Shown piece by piece: positions 24,014-32,614 of a stretch of 64,000 nt of DNA. Below the pieces are notes generated by a model that saw nothing but the letters and a program-made list of their open reading frames with translations, did no database searches and was not told where the DNA came from. Origin of the DNA: Pseudomonas sp. LS44 (GTDB taxonomy: Bacteria > Pseudomonadota > Gammaproteobacteria > Pseudomonadales > Pseudomonadaceae); the NCBI RefSeq assembly GCF_024730785.1, contig NZ_CP102830.1, forward strand, positions 1,612,001-1,676,000, read 5' to 3'. The stretch's first letter is position 1; every line of letters starts with the position of its first letter. The position numbers were made by a program, and so were the translations under genes.

Positions 24014-24066
24014 GACACCCCGGGCCGGCGCTCGCTTGGCCTGCCATGAATGGCTGGAGTTCCACC

Positions 24067-25005
24067 ATGCACAAGAAACTCAAGGTTGCCATCGTCGGCT
24101 CCGGCAACATCGGTACCGACTTGATGATCAAGGTGCTGCGCAATGCGCAGTACCTGGAAATGGGCGCCATGGTCGGTATCGACCCGGCGTCCGACGGTCT
24201 GGCGCGCGCAGCACGAATGGGCGTCGCCACTACCCACGAAGGCGTGGAAGGCCTGACCCGCCTGCCGATCTTTAACGAGATCGACTTCGTCTTCGATGCC
24301 ACCAGTGCTGGCGCTCATGTGAAGAACGACGCGTTCCTGCGGGGCCACAAGCCCGGTCTTCGCCTGATCGACCTGACTCCGGCCGCAATAGGTCCCTATT
24401 GCGTGCCGGTGGTCAACCTGGAGCAGAACCTCAGCCAGTTGAACGTCAACATGGTCACCTGCGGTGGCCAGGCTACGATTCCGATGGTCGCCGCGGTGTC
24501 GCGGGTGGCCAAGGTCCATTACGCCGAGATCATCGCCTCGATCGCCAGCAAGTCCGCCGGCCCCGGCACGCGCGCCAACATCGACGAATTCACCGAGACC
24601 ACCAGCAAGGCCATCGAAGTGATCGGTGGTGCGGCGAAAGGCAAGGCGATCATCGTCATGAACCCGGCCGAGCCACCGCTGATGATGCGCGACACGGTAT
24701 TCGTGCTCAGCGAAGCGGCCGACCAGGCCAAGGTCGAAGCGAGCATCGTCGAGATGGCTGCAGCGGTGCAGGCCTACGTGCCGGGCTACCGCCTGAAGCA
24801 GAAGGTGCAGTTCGACGTGATCCCTGAGTCGGCGCCGCTGCACATCCCCGGCCACGGCCAGTTCAGCGGGCTGAAGACCTCGGTGTTCCTCGAAGTCGAA
24901 GGCGCCGCCCATTACCTGCCGGCCTACGCCGGCAACCTCGACATCATGACCTCCGCCGCGCTGGCCACCGCCGAGCGCATGGCGCAATCCATGCTCAAGG
25001 CTTGA
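24067..25005 (+). CDS. dmpF: Acetaldehyde dehydrogenase (acylating)
   Basis: The 312-residue protein matches the DmpF/BphJ/MhpF family. It has the NAD-binding [14 protein letters not shown] at residues 8-20 and the catalytic cysteine C132 in [12 protein letters not shown]. It converts acetaldehyde, NAD+ and CoA to acetyl-CoA, taking acetaldehyde through a channel from the partner aldolase encoded 10 bases downstream. The start at 24067 has GGAG at 24056-24059; an upstream in-frame ATG at 24046 lacks one. Confidence 0.95.
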   Translation: MHKKLKVAIVGSGNIGTDLMIKVLRNAQYLEMGAMVGIDPASDGLARAARMGVATTHEGVEGLTRLPIFNEIDFVFDATSAGAHVKNDAFLRGHKPGLRLIDLTPAAIGPYCVPVVNLEQNLSQLNVNMVTCGGQATIPMVAAVSRVAKVHYAEIIASIASKSAGPGTRANIDEFTETTSKAIEVIGGAAKGKAIIVMNPAEPPLMMRDTVFVLSEAADQAKVEASIVEMAAAVQAYVPGYRLKQKVQFDVIPESAPLHIPGHGQFSGLKTSVFLEVEGAAHYLPAYAGNLDIMTSAALATAERMAQSMLKA

Positions 25006-25015
25006 GGGTACGACC

Positions 25016-26038
25016 ATGAACGGTAAGAAAATCTACATCTCCGACGTGACCCTGCGCGACGGCAGTCACGCGATCCGCCACCAGTACCAGCTGGAGGACG
25101 TGCGCGCCATCGCCCGCGCGCTGGACGCGGCCAAGGTCGATTCCATCGAAGTCGCCCATGGCGACGGTCTGCAGGGCTCCTCGTTCAACTACGGCTTCGG
25201 CCGCCATACCGACCTCGAGTACATCGAGGCGGTGGCCGGCGAGCTCAAGCACGCCAAGATCGCCACCCTGCTGCTGCCCGGCATCGGCACCGTGCACGAC
25301 CTGAAGGCCGCCTACGACGCCGGCGCGCGGGTGGTGCGCATCGCCACCCATTGCACCGAGGCGGATGTCTCCAAGCAGCACATCGAGTACGCCCGGCACC
25401 TGGGCATGGACACCGTCGGCTTCCTGATGATGAGCCACATGATCCCGGCAGAAAAACTCGCCGAGCAGGGCAAGCTGATGGAGAGCTACGGCGCGACCTG
25501 CATCTACATGGCCGACTCCGGCGGGGCGATGAACATGCAGGACATCCGCGACCGCATGCGCGCCTTCAAGGCCGTGCTCAAGCCGGAGACGCAGACCGGC
25601 ATGCACGCGCACCACAACCTGTCCCTGGGCGTGGCCAACTCCATAGTCGCGGTGGAGGAAGGCTGCGATCGCATCGACGCCAGCCTCGCCGGCATGGGCG
25701 CCGGCGCCGGCAACGCGCCGCTGGAGGTGTTCATCGCCGCCGCCGAGCGCCTCGGCTGGAACCACGGCACCGACCTCTACCGCCTGATGGACGCCGCCGA
25801 CGAACTGGTGCGCCCGCTGCAGGACCGCCCGGTGCGCGTCGACCGCGAGACCCTCGGCCTCGGCTACGCCGGGGTGTATTCGAGCTTCCTGCGCCACGCC
25901 GAAGTCGCCGCCGCCAAGTACGGCCTGAAGACCCTCGACATCCTCGTCGAGCTGGGTCGGCGGCGGATGGTCGGCGGCCAGGAAGACATGATCGTCGACG
26001 TGGCGCTGGACCTACTGGCGGCGCGCACGCCTGGCTGA
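25016..26038 (+). CDS. dmpG: 4-Hydroxy-2-oxovalerate aldolase
   Basis: The 340-residue TIM-barrel enzyme has the DmpG/BphI markers: [16 protein letters not shown] near the N-terminus (metal-binding aspartate and catalytic arginine) and the metal-binding histidines in [11 protein letters not shown] (about residues 195-205). It cleaves 4-hydroxy-2-oxovalerate to pyruvate and acetaldehyde and works as a complex with the dehydrogenase at 24067. It is the last gene of the lower pathway and is followed by a terminator. Confidence 0.95.
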   Translation: MNGKKIYISDVTLRDGSHAIRHQYQLEDVRAIARALDAAKVDSIEVAHGDGLQGSSFNYGFGRHTDLEYIEAVAGELKHAKIATLLLPGIGTVHDLKAAYDAGARVVRIATHCTEADVSKQHIEYARHLGMDTVGFLMMSHMIPAEKLAEQGKLMESYGATCIYMADSGGAMNMQDIRDRMRAFKAVLKPETQTGMHAHHNLSLGVANSIVAVEEGCDRIDASLAGMGAGAGNAPLEVFIAAAERLGWNHGTDLYRLMDAADELVRPLQDRPVRVDRETLGLGYAGVYSSFLRHAEVAAAKYGLKTLDILVELGRRRMVGGQEDMIVDVALDLLAARTPG

Positions 26039-26084
26039 CCGATACGCGCTCCACTCCTGGCGCGGGAGGTTACATCCGATTGCC

Positions 26085-26110
26085 ACACCCGGCCCTGTGC
26101 CGGGTTTTTT
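26085..26110 (+). terminator. Terminator of the lower meta-cleavage operon
   Basis: CCCGGC (26088-26093) pairs with GCCGGG (26099-26104) and six T follow. It is 47 bases after the aldolase stop codon. Confidence 0.88.
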
Positions 26111-26198
26111 CTTGGCTATGTCCCGGTTACGTGCTGCATGGTCACGCCCGGAACACTGGTGTCCAGCCTTGGATCTACGGGTCTGACGCAGATTTTTT

Positions 26199-26258
26199 GT
26201 AGGAGCGGATTTATCCGCGATAGCCGACGCCGCGGATCGCGAATGAATTCGCTCCTAC
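26199..26258. repeat. REP-like inverted repeat, family B copy 2
   Basis: GTAGGAGCGGATTTATCCGCG faces CGCGAATGAATTCGCTCCTAC. The left arm is the genus-typical GGATTTATCC variant and the right arm the GAATTCATTC variant, so this copy is a hybrid of the two. Confidence 0.88.
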
Positions 26259-26295
26259 CGAAGCGCTGCAACCAGATTCGTAGGGCGGGTTTTTT

Positions 26296-26400
26296 GATCG
26301 TTCCCATGCTCTGCGTGGGAACGCCGCCACAGACGCTCTGCGTCTGCGGGACGCGGAGCATCCCCGGATCAGGTTCCCACGCTGGAGCGTGGGAACCATC
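26296..26400. repeat. Dispersed repeat family A, copy 3
   Basis: Nearly identical to the copies at 6839 and 14733. It sits right after the family B repeat and ends 54 bases before the MFS gene. Confidence 0.92.
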
Positions 26401-26454
26401 GGAAACGCAGACATAGCCTTTTTCTTGCCACCCTTCACTCCAAGGAAATCTGCC

Positions 26455-27639
26455 TTGAACAGCACAACTACCGCCTTGCGTCCCATTCCCTTGCCACTGT
26501 TGTTCCTGCTCGGCAGCCTGGCGGCCATCGCGCCGCTGTCCACCGATATGTACCTGCCTGCGTTCGCTGCGATTCGTCAGGAAATCGGCCTGGCTGCTGG
26601 TGACGTGGAGTTAAGCTTCTCGTCCTATTTCATCGGCATGCTGATTGGCATGCTCTGCTATGGCCCGGTCAGCGATCGGATCGGTCGCAAGCTGCCACTG
26701 CTGGTCGGCCTCGGTCTGTACGTGCTCGCCGGTGCGGCGATCACCCAGGTCGACGGCCTGGGTAGCCTGGTGTTCTGGCGCTTCCTCCAGGGCCTGGGCG
26801 GTTGCGCCGGCGCGGTGCTGACCTTCGCCATCATCCGCGACCGCTGTGACATGTCGCAGAGCGCCCACAACATCTCCCTGCTGGTCCTGATCATGGGCGC
26901 CGCACCCATATTGGCGCCGCTGCTGGGCGGCTGGGTGATGGAGCTGGCCGGCTGGCGCAACGTGTTCAGCGCGTTGAGCCTGTTCGGCGTGGCGCTGTTT
27001 CTCTATGCGTTTGTGGTGCTCGACGAGCGGCCACTCGCCCACCACGGCGACAGCGGGTTTTTCGCGGTGCTGCGCGAATACCTGGACCTGCTGAAGTCCA
27101 GCCGCTTCATGACCTTCGTGCTGATCCAGGCGCTGGTGATGGGTGGGATGTTCAGCTACATCATTGGTTCGCCGTCCGTACTGATGGATATCCACGGCAT
27201 CTCGCCAGGCCTGTTCGGCTACTTCTTCGGCGCCAACGCCATCGGTGTGATGCTCACCGGGCAGCTAAACCGTGCGCTGCTCAAGCGCTGCGCGCCGGTC
27301 GAGATTCTGCGGCGGGCGTTGTGGCTGCCGCTGCTCGGCGGCACGCTCCTGGTGATCGATGCGCAACTGGCCGCAAGCACCCTGTGGTTGGTGTTGCCGG
27401 GGTTCTTCCTCGCGGTGTGCAGCGTGGGCTTCGTCAATCCCAACGCGTCGGCGCTGGCCATGGCCGATCAGGGACGCCGCGCCGGCAAGGCTTCGGCGAT
27501 CCTCAACGGCGCCATCTTCGGGTTCGGCATGCTTGCTGGCCTGCTGCTCAACCTGTGCTACACCGGCACCACCGCGCCGGTGGCCTGGTTGATGTTCGGC
27601 TGTGCCATGCTGGCCATCTACGTCGGCCGTCGTCTTTGA
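26455..27639 (+). CDS. MFS transporter, Bcr/CflA drug-resistance family
   Basis: The 394-residue protein has about 12 transmembrane helices and the Bcr/CflA markers: APLSTDMYLPAFAAI in the first helix region and YGPVSDRIGRK between helices 2 and 3. Such proteins export drugs or metabolites by proton antiport. The TTG at 26455 is taken as the start because AAGGAA precedes it; the frame upstream runs through repeat A. It may export a toxic intermediate, but the link to the pathway is only positional. Repeat C begins 10 bases after the stop codon. Confidence 0.87.
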   Translation: MNSTTTALRPIPLPLLFLLGSLAAIAPLSTDMYLPAFAAIRQEIGLAAGDVELSFSSYFIGMLIGMLCYGPVSDRIGRKLPLLVGLGLYVLAGAAITQVDGLGSLVFWRFLQGLGGCAGAVLTFAIIRDRCDMSQSAHNISLLVLIMGAAPILAPLLGGWVMELAGWRNVFSALSLFGVALFLYAFVVLDERPLAHHGDSGFFAVLREYLDLLKSSRFMTFVLIQALVMGGMFSYIIGSPSVLMDIHGISPGLFGYFFGANAIGVMLTGQLNRALLKRCAPVEILRRALWLPLLGGTLLVIDAQLAASTLWLVLPGFFLAVCSVGFVNPNASALAMADQGRRAGKASAILNGAIFGFGMLAGLLLNLCYTGTTAPVAWLMFGCAMLAIYVGRRL

Positions 27640-27648
27640 ACAGCTTCT

Positions 27649-27782
27649 ATTGATCCGGCCCTTTGATGTTTTGATTTTCGTAGGGTGGGTTAGGCCGCAG
27701 GCCGTAACCCACCGACCGGCCGCAGGGATGCCTGCCGACATCCATGTCGGGTTACGCCGCTACGCGGCTAACCCGCCCGACT
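27649..27782. repeat. Dispersed repeat family C, copy 2 (inverted)
   Basis: Inverted relative to the copies at 20646 and 30082: it begins ATTGATCCGGCCCTTTGATG and ends with the hairpin GTTACGCCGCTACGCGGCTAAC. It abuts the MITE-like element at 27782. Confidence 0.9.
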
Positions 27783-28050
27783 AGGGCCTGCTAACACTAC
27801 TGACGCGAGCCGCGTTGCAGCGAGAAATGGCCCCCGGTTAGGCGCAGGATGCAGGCAATGGTCATTCCCTTGGCAAGTCCTGCAACGACAGCGGGGGCCA
27901 TTTCCCGCGCAACCCTGTGGGACGGGCCTGTTTTTGCGCGAAGCTGCGTTTCTCGATGCTCATTTGGAATGCCAAACCTTGCATCTCGCGCCTTGCCTCG
28001 CGCAAAAACTGGCTCCGGCGCGGCCGTGTCAGTAGCGTTAACAGGCCCTA
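27782..28050. repeat. MITE-like element with long terminal inverted repeats
   Basis: TAGGGCCTGCTAAC and GTTAACAGGCCCTA bound 269 bases, and the match continues inward (CTACTGAC/GTCAGTAG). Inside, GAAATGGCCCCCG and CGGGGGCCATTTC form a second inverted repeat. The right half, with GATGCTCATTTGG and CGCCTTG, recalls the interior of family D. No transposase is encoded. Confidence 0.75.
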
Positions 28051-28067
28051 AGCTCGCCCCGCGCTCA

Positions 28068-29996
28068 TCAGGTGCGGAAGTCGGCCACTGCGGTGTTCAG
28101 CGTACCGCTCACCTGTTCCAGCTCGCGTACCGAGCCCTCCAGCTGACCGCTCGCCGCGCTGCTCTGTTCGGCGATCGCGCGGACCCGTTCCATGCTGTGG
28201 CCGACCTGCTCAGCTACCGTGCTCTGCTCTTCGGCGGCTGCGGCGATCTGCTGGCTCATCTGTTCCACGGTGGACACCGCCAGGCTGATGGCCTGTAGCG
28301 CCACGGAGGTATGGGCGGCCAGCTCGACGCTTTCGCGGGTCAGCGCCTGGCTGCTCTGCAGGCGCCCGGCAGCCTGCTCGGTGACCAGGCGCAACTGGCG
28401 GACGATGCTGGCGATTTCTTCCGTGGAGCCCTGGGTGTGATGGGCCAGTTGGCGCACTTCGTCAGCGACCACGGCGAAGCCGCAGCCATGCTCGCCAGCC
28501 CGCGCGGCCTCGATGGCAGCATTCAGCGCCAGCAGGTTGGTTTGTTCGGCGAGCGTGTTGATCACCTGCAGGACCTTGCCCACTGCGCTGCTTTCCAGCA
28601 GCAGTTGCTCCATCGCCTCGGTGCAGCCAGTCATTTCATGGGCCAGATGGTCGATCCGGTTATGTGCCTGGCGCACCAGTTCGTCACCGCGGCGTGCTTC
28701 ACGGTTGGCCAGCAGCACCGCGTCGCAGGTCTCGCTGGCGTTACGCGCGACCTCCTGGGCGGTGGCGGTCATCTGCTGCATGGCGGTGGCCGCCAGCTCG
28801 GTCTCGACGTTCTGCTGCACGACGTCCTGGCTGGTGCGGTCGGCGACCTGGACCACGCCGCTAGTGGCCTGGTTGAGGCGTCCGACGCTCTGGCCGATGC
28901 GCCCGATCAGGCCGCGCAAGCTGTCAAGCATGCCCGCGACGCTGGCGATCAGCTGGCCCAGTTCGTCGCGGCGCCCGTCGTGGTCGATCTGTGCGCTGAG
29001 GTCGCCGGCGGCTACCTGGCGGGTGAGGGCCAGGGCCTGGCGTAGCGGCTGCAGGATCAGCTGGCGGATCAGCAGGGCGGCGCCGATGCCGAAGCCCAGC
29101 GCGAGCAGCAGGATCATCGCGAGCAATTGCGTAACCTGGCGGCTGGTCTGTTGCCAGTCGTGCTCCTGGGCGCTGGCGACCGCGGCGAGGCGGTTATCGA
29201 CCTCATCGGCGGCGCTGCGCATTGCCGCTTGGCTGGCGCTGGCGCGCTCGCGGCTGGCGACGAAGCGGGCGAAGGCCGCACGATAGCCGGACAGTGCCTG
29301 GTTGGCTTGCTGCAGCGAGTCCTGTTCGTTGCCGTCCAGTTGCCGGGCCAGGCTGTCCATGTAGGTGAGCAGCTCGGTCATCCGGGTTTCCCAATCGTCG
29401 CGGGCGCGCAGGCTGTTCTCGTGGGCGTAGTACAGCTCGCTGTCACGCAGGGCGGCCAGCTTGTCGCGCAGCATCGAGCTCTGCTCCAGCAGCATCATGC
29501 GCTCCAGTTGGGCCGGCTGGCTTTGCTCGGCGAGTGCGTTGAGCGCGTCGAGCTGGTCGAGCAGTACGGCGGTGAAACGTTCGCCGAGGTTCTGGGCCAG
29601 CTCCTGCATGCTGACTCGCGCATCCCGCTCCTCCTGCTTGGCCTGGGCGTAGCGCTGGAACTGGCTGGCGTAGACGCTGGCGTCCTGGCTGGCCGCCGCC
29701 GCTTGGGGGAGCAGGGCGTGTTGCTGCAACAGGCCATTGAGCCGCTCGACGAGGTCGGCAACCCGCTGGCCAGCGTCAGCCGTCAGCGACAGGGCGAATG
29801 TCTTTTCCGCCTCGCGGGCCTGCAGCATCAGGGCGCGGGCGCCGCCGAGCTCGCGGATGGTGGCGCCGCGCTCCTCCAGGATGTGCAGGGCCTGAAAGGC
29901 GGTGAGGGCCACGGCGAGGGTCGACAGCAGCACCAGGCCAAAGCCGAGGGAGAGTTTGGCGCCTACCGACAGGTTGCCGAGTACACGAACGAGCAT
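28068..29996 (-). CDS. Methyl-accepting chemotaxis protein with large helical ligand domain
   Basis: The 642-residue chemoreceptor has a first transmembrane helix (about residues 10-32), a helical periplasmic domain of about 260 residues, a second transmembrane helix (about 295-318), HAMP, and a signalling domain whose tip reads [36 protein letters not shown]. The long all-helical sensor suggests the HBM (helical bimodular) class known from McpS. No C-terminal CheR-tethering pentapeptide is present. The start at 29996 has AAGGAG upstream. Its place inside the catabolic cluster suggests taxis toward the aromatic substrate or an intermediate, as with NahY in naphthalene plasmids; this is inference. 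Confidence 0.88.
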   Translation of the reverse strand: MLVRVLGNLSVGAKLSLGFGLVLLSTLAVALTAFQALHILEERGATIRELGGARALMLQAREAEKTFALSLTADAGQRVADLVERLNGLLQQHALLPQAAAASQDASVYASQFQRYAQAKQEERDARVSMQELAQNLGERFTAVLLDQLDALNALAEQSQPAQLERMMLLEQSSMLRDKLAALRDSELYYAHENSLRARDDWETRMTELLTYMDSLARQLDGNEQDSLQQANQALSGYRAAFARFVASRERASASQAAMRSAADEVDNRLAAVASAQEHDWQQTSRQVTQLLAMILLLALGFGIGAALLIRQLILQPLRQALALTRQVAAGDLSAQIDHDGRRDELGQLIASVAGMLDSLRGLIGRIGQSVGRLNQATSGVVQVADRTSQDVVQQNVETELAATAMQQMTATAQEVARNASETCDAVLLANREARRGDELVRQAHNRIDHLAHEMTGCTEAMEQLLLESSAVGKVLQVINTLAEQTNLLALNAAIEAARAGEHGCGFAVVADEVRQLAHHTQGSTEEIASIVRQLRLVTEQAAGRLQSSQALTRESVELAAHTSVALQAISLAVSTVEQMSQQIAAAAEEQSTVAEQVGHSMERVRAIAEQSSAASGQLEGSVRELEQVSGTLNTAVADFRT

Positions 29997-30024
29997 GGTC
30001 GTCTCCTTCTGGGGAGCTGGACGT

Positions 30025-30035
30025 TTCTTCTTATT
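30025..30035 (-). promoter_or_regulatory. AANAANAA motifs upstream of the chemoreceptor gene
   Basis: On the minus strand AATAAGAAGAA contains overlapping AANAANAA matches about 30 bases upstream of the start codon. The distance is longer than for the other sites. Confidence 0.3.
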
Positions 30036-30081
30036 GATCAGGCCCGCTGAAGTTTGAACTTTCAGCCGGCAGTCCGCAGTC

Positions 30082-30226
30082 GTAGGGCGGGTTAGTCGCG
30101 CAGCGGCGTAACCCGCCATGGATGTCGGCAGGCATCCCTGTGGCCGGCTCTGCGGCCGGTCGGTGGGTTACGGCCTGCGGCCTAACCCACCCTACGAAAA
30201 TCAAGACATCAAAGGGCCGGATAAAT
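30082..30226. repeat. Dispersed repeat family C, copy 3
   Basis: Nearly identical to and same orientation as the copy at 20646. It lies between the chemoreceptor and reductase genes. Confidence 0.9.
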
Positions 30227-30239
30227 ATTGGGGGCATGG

Positions 30240-30271
30240 AAAACAGGGCAGGGCGCGAGGCCTCTGCCCTT
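30240..30271 (-). terminator. Probable terminator of the reductase gene
   Basis: GGGCAG (30246-30251) and CTGCCC (30264-30269) pair, and on the minus strand the hairpin is followed by TGTTTT. It lies 17 bases beyond the stop codon of the reductase gene. Confidence 0.5.
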
Positions 30272-30287
30272 GAAGGAAAGTTGTGGC

Positions 30288-31514
30288 TCAGCCGAGCAGG
30301 CTTTTCAGGTCGAAAGCCGGGTCGGCGGCTTGCTGCCGATCCGGCGAGATGCCGGCCGCCAGCAGCTTGCGACTGAGAATGTGCTCCAGTGGCTGATTGA
30401 TCGAATCGACGGCGATCAAGGTGTCATCCCGGTAGTGGAGCACCGAGAAACGGCCTAGCTCGGGGTTGCCGCGGGTCACGCAAGCGGTACGGCCGATGGA
30501 CAGGCCGACCATCTGCAGCTTGATCTCGCCCTGGTCGCTCCAGAACCAGGGCACGGCGTCGAAGTGCGCCTGGTTGCCGGTGATCTGCAGGGCGACGGTG
30601 CGCGCCTGGTCGTTGGCGTTCTGGATCGATTCCAGGCGCAGGCGGGCGTTGCCGGCGTAGCGGTTCTCGCAGGCCACGCAGTCGCCGATGGCGTAGACGT
30701 GCGTTGCCGAGGTGCGTAGCTGAGCGTCGACAAGGATGCCGTTGGCGCAGGCGATGCCGGCGGCTTCGGCCAGCTCACTGTTGGGCAGCGCGCCGGCGCC
30801 GACGATCACCAGGTCGGCCGGAAAATCGCCGCTGTCGGTGCGCACCGCAGTCACCTGGCCGTGGTCGCCGAGAAAGGCCTGCACGGTGCTGTTCAGCTCG
30901 ATGACGATGCCCTTCTCGCGGTGCTTGCGGGTGATGTGCGCGGAGACTTCCGGCGCCACCGAGCGCTCCATGATGCGTGCGGCAGTTTCCAGCACGGTCA
31001 CTTGCTTGCCGAGCGCGCGTGCCGTGACGGCGATTTCCAGGCCGATGAAGCCGCCGCCGACCACCACCAGAGCCTGGCAGTCGGCCAAGCGTCGGCGCAG
31101 GTCGCGGGCTTCGGCCAGGGTGCGCAGCGCCAGGATGCCGTCCAGCTCGTTGCCCGGCAGGGGCAGGCGGCGCGCGCGGGCGCCGGTGGCGAGGACCAGC
31201 TCGTCGTAGGTCAGGCTATTGCCGTCGGCCAGCGTCAGCCGGCGGGCGTTGGTGTCCAGCGCGCTGACCCGGCAACCGAGGCGCAGGTCGATGCGCTTCT
31301 CGCTGTAGAAGTCCTCGCTTTCGAGCAGCAGCTTCTTCTCCGCTTCGGGCGTGTCGCTGGCGATGAAGGCCTTGGACAGTGGCGGGCGGTGGTAAGGCAG
31401 ATCGGCTTCGTCGCTGAGCAGGGTGATGCTGGCGTCGCAGTCCTGGGCACGCAGGGCGGCGGCGAGGCTGACTCCGCCGTGTCCGGCTCCGACGATAACG
31501 ACATGTTTTGTCAT
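30288..31514 (-). CDS. Ferredoxin--NAD(+) reductase of the dioxygenase system (GR-type FAD reductase)
   Basis: The 408-residue flavoprotein has the BphA4/CamA layout. FAD binds at VVIVGAGHGGVSLAAAL (residues 4-20), NADH at LVVVGGGFIGLEIA (about 149-162), the second FAD segment YAIGDCV is near residue 285, and a C-terminal interface domain follows. It should pass electrons from NADH to the [3Fe-4S] ferredoxin encoded at 12718, on the other strand 17 kb away. The gene lies 51 bases behind the serine-less hydrolase gene, in the same direction. No other ferredoxin that it could serve is visible in the window. Confidence 0.9.
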   Translation of the reverse strand: MTKHVVIVGAGHGGVSLAAALRAQDCDASITLLSDEADLPYHRPPLSKAFIASDTPEAEKKLLLESEDFYSEKRIDLRLGCRVSALDTNARRLTLADGNSLTYDELVLATGARARRLPLPGNELDGILALRTLAEARDLRRRLADCQALVVVGGGFIGLEIAVTARALGKQVTVLETAARIMERSVAPEVSAHITRKHREKGIVIELNSTVQAFLGDHGQVTAVRTDSGDFPADLVIVGAGALPNSELAEAAGIACANGILVDAQLRTSATHVYAIGDCVACENRYAGNARLRLESIQNANDQARTVALQITGNQAHFDAVPWFWSDQGEIKLQMVGLSIGRTACVTRGNPELGRFSVLHYRDDTLIAVDSINQPLEHILSRKLLAAGISPDRQQAADPAFDLKSLLG

Positions 31515-31565
31515 GCTTGTTGTCTCTGTCGTTGGTTGATTCCGGCAACGCTGTGCCGGCTCGGG

Positions 31566-32345
31566 TTAGTCCACAAAGAACTGGCGGAGCAGGCGCTTCA
31601 CCTCGGCGGGAGCCTCGTGGTTGCCGATGTGGCCGACGCCGGCGATGATCGCCAGGGTGCTGTGCGGGTTCTGCTCGGCCATTGCCTGCATGTCCGGCAC
31701 CGGGCCGCCGCCATGGTCGTGCTCGCCCGCTACCAGCAGGGTGGGCACGCGCAGTTCGCTGAAGCGCGCGCTGAAGTCCATCTCGATGAAGGCCTGCACG
31801 TAGGCGAGATAACCGTCCAGCGTGGTGTTTTTCATCATCTGCCGCAGCAGTTGGTCGACGTCCGGATGCGCGGCGCGGAAGTCGGCACTCAGCCAGCGGT
31901 CGACGGTGACGTCGGCCAGCTTGTCGATACCCTGAGCCTGGGCCGCCTCGCAGCGCGCGCGCCAGAAGTCGCGGCGATCATCCGGCTGACGCGGCCGGCA
32001 GCAGAAGGCGGCGATGCGTTCGACCCGCTCGGGATGCTCGATGCCCAGCGCCAGGGCCAGCGAACCGCCGAAACCGAGGCCGACCAGGCCGCTGCGCTGG
32101 ATGCCCAGGCTGTCCCAGAGTTGCACCACGCCTTCGCGGATGTCGGCAAAGCGGCAATCCTGCGGTGGCGCCGGGCTGTGGCCGTGGCCCCAGGGGTCGA
32201 AGCGCAGTACGCGAAAGTGCGTGGCTAGCGCCGCGGCCTGTTCGGCCCAGAAGCCGGCGTCGTTGCCGATGCCGGGAATGAAGGTCAGCCAGGGTGCCCC
32301 TTGCGGGCCCTCGACGACGTGGTTGAAGGTGGGCAATGCTTTCAT
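31566..32345 (-). CDS. Alpha/beta hydrolase-fold protein lacking the nucleophile serine
   Basis: The 259-residue protein has the alpha/beta hydrolase fold of 3-oxoadipate enol-lactonase and C-C hydrolase relatives (FIPGIGNDAGFW, FDPWGHGHS). At the nucleophile elbow it reads VGLGFGGS where the DmpD-like protein of this window has VGNSFGGS, so G91 replaces the catalytic serine. The acid (VAGEHDHG) and the histidine (GVGHIGNH) are kept. It could be a cofactor-free oxygenase or lyase like the ring-opening HOD-type enzymes, or a binding protein. The start at 32345 follows AGGAG. It is divergent from the FAD monooxygenase gene at 32615. Confidence 0.82.
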   Translation of the reverse strand: MKALPTFNHVVEGPQGAPWLTFIPGIGNDAGFWAEQAAALATHFRVLRFDPWGHGHSPAPPQDCRFADIREGVVQLWDSLGIQRSGLVGLGFGGSLALALGIEHPERVERIAAFCCRPRQPDDRRDFWRARCEAAQAQGIDKLADVTVDRWLSADFRAAHPDVDQLLRQMMKNTTLDGYLAYVQAFIEMDFSARFSELRVPTLLVAGEHDHGGGPVPDMQAMAEQNPHSTLAIIAGVGHIGNHEAPAEVKRLLRQFFVD

Positions 32346-32410
32346 CGAACAGACTCCTATCGCTTGCCGCACGTTTTACGAACCTCGCGCCGCGCAAGCT
32401 AGCTGCGCAG

Positions 32411-32429
32411 CTGGATTGCAGCTATCCAG
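32411..32429. promoter_or_regulatory. Dyad CTGGAT-N7-ATCCAG in a divergent promoter region
   Basis: A 6-base perfect dyad lies between the divergent hydrolase and monooxygenase genes, a usual site for LysR-type control. The spacing is not the classic T-N11-A, so the assignment to the LysR protein at 34678 is tentative. Confidence 0.35.
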
Positions 32430-32568
32430 TCCGTGCATGGCTGCCTACAGCCGGAAACTGCATCCGGAAATAGAAAGCTGAGATGCAGCTTCGGGGGCTG
32501 CTGGTGGCGGTGGACGGGATTAGGATGCTGCGCACCATGTACGGCGGCGCGCTGATGCGCTGACCCAT

Positions 32569-32576
32569 AACAACAA
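32569..32576 (+). promoter_or_regulatory. AANAANAA motif, candidate Hfq/Crc site
   Basis: AACAACAA lies about 38 bases upstream of the second FAD monooxygenase start codon. Confidence 0.35.
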
Positions 32577-32614
32577 CAGCGGTGGGCGCACGCGCCCGGC
32601 CCGAGGGCTATCTC

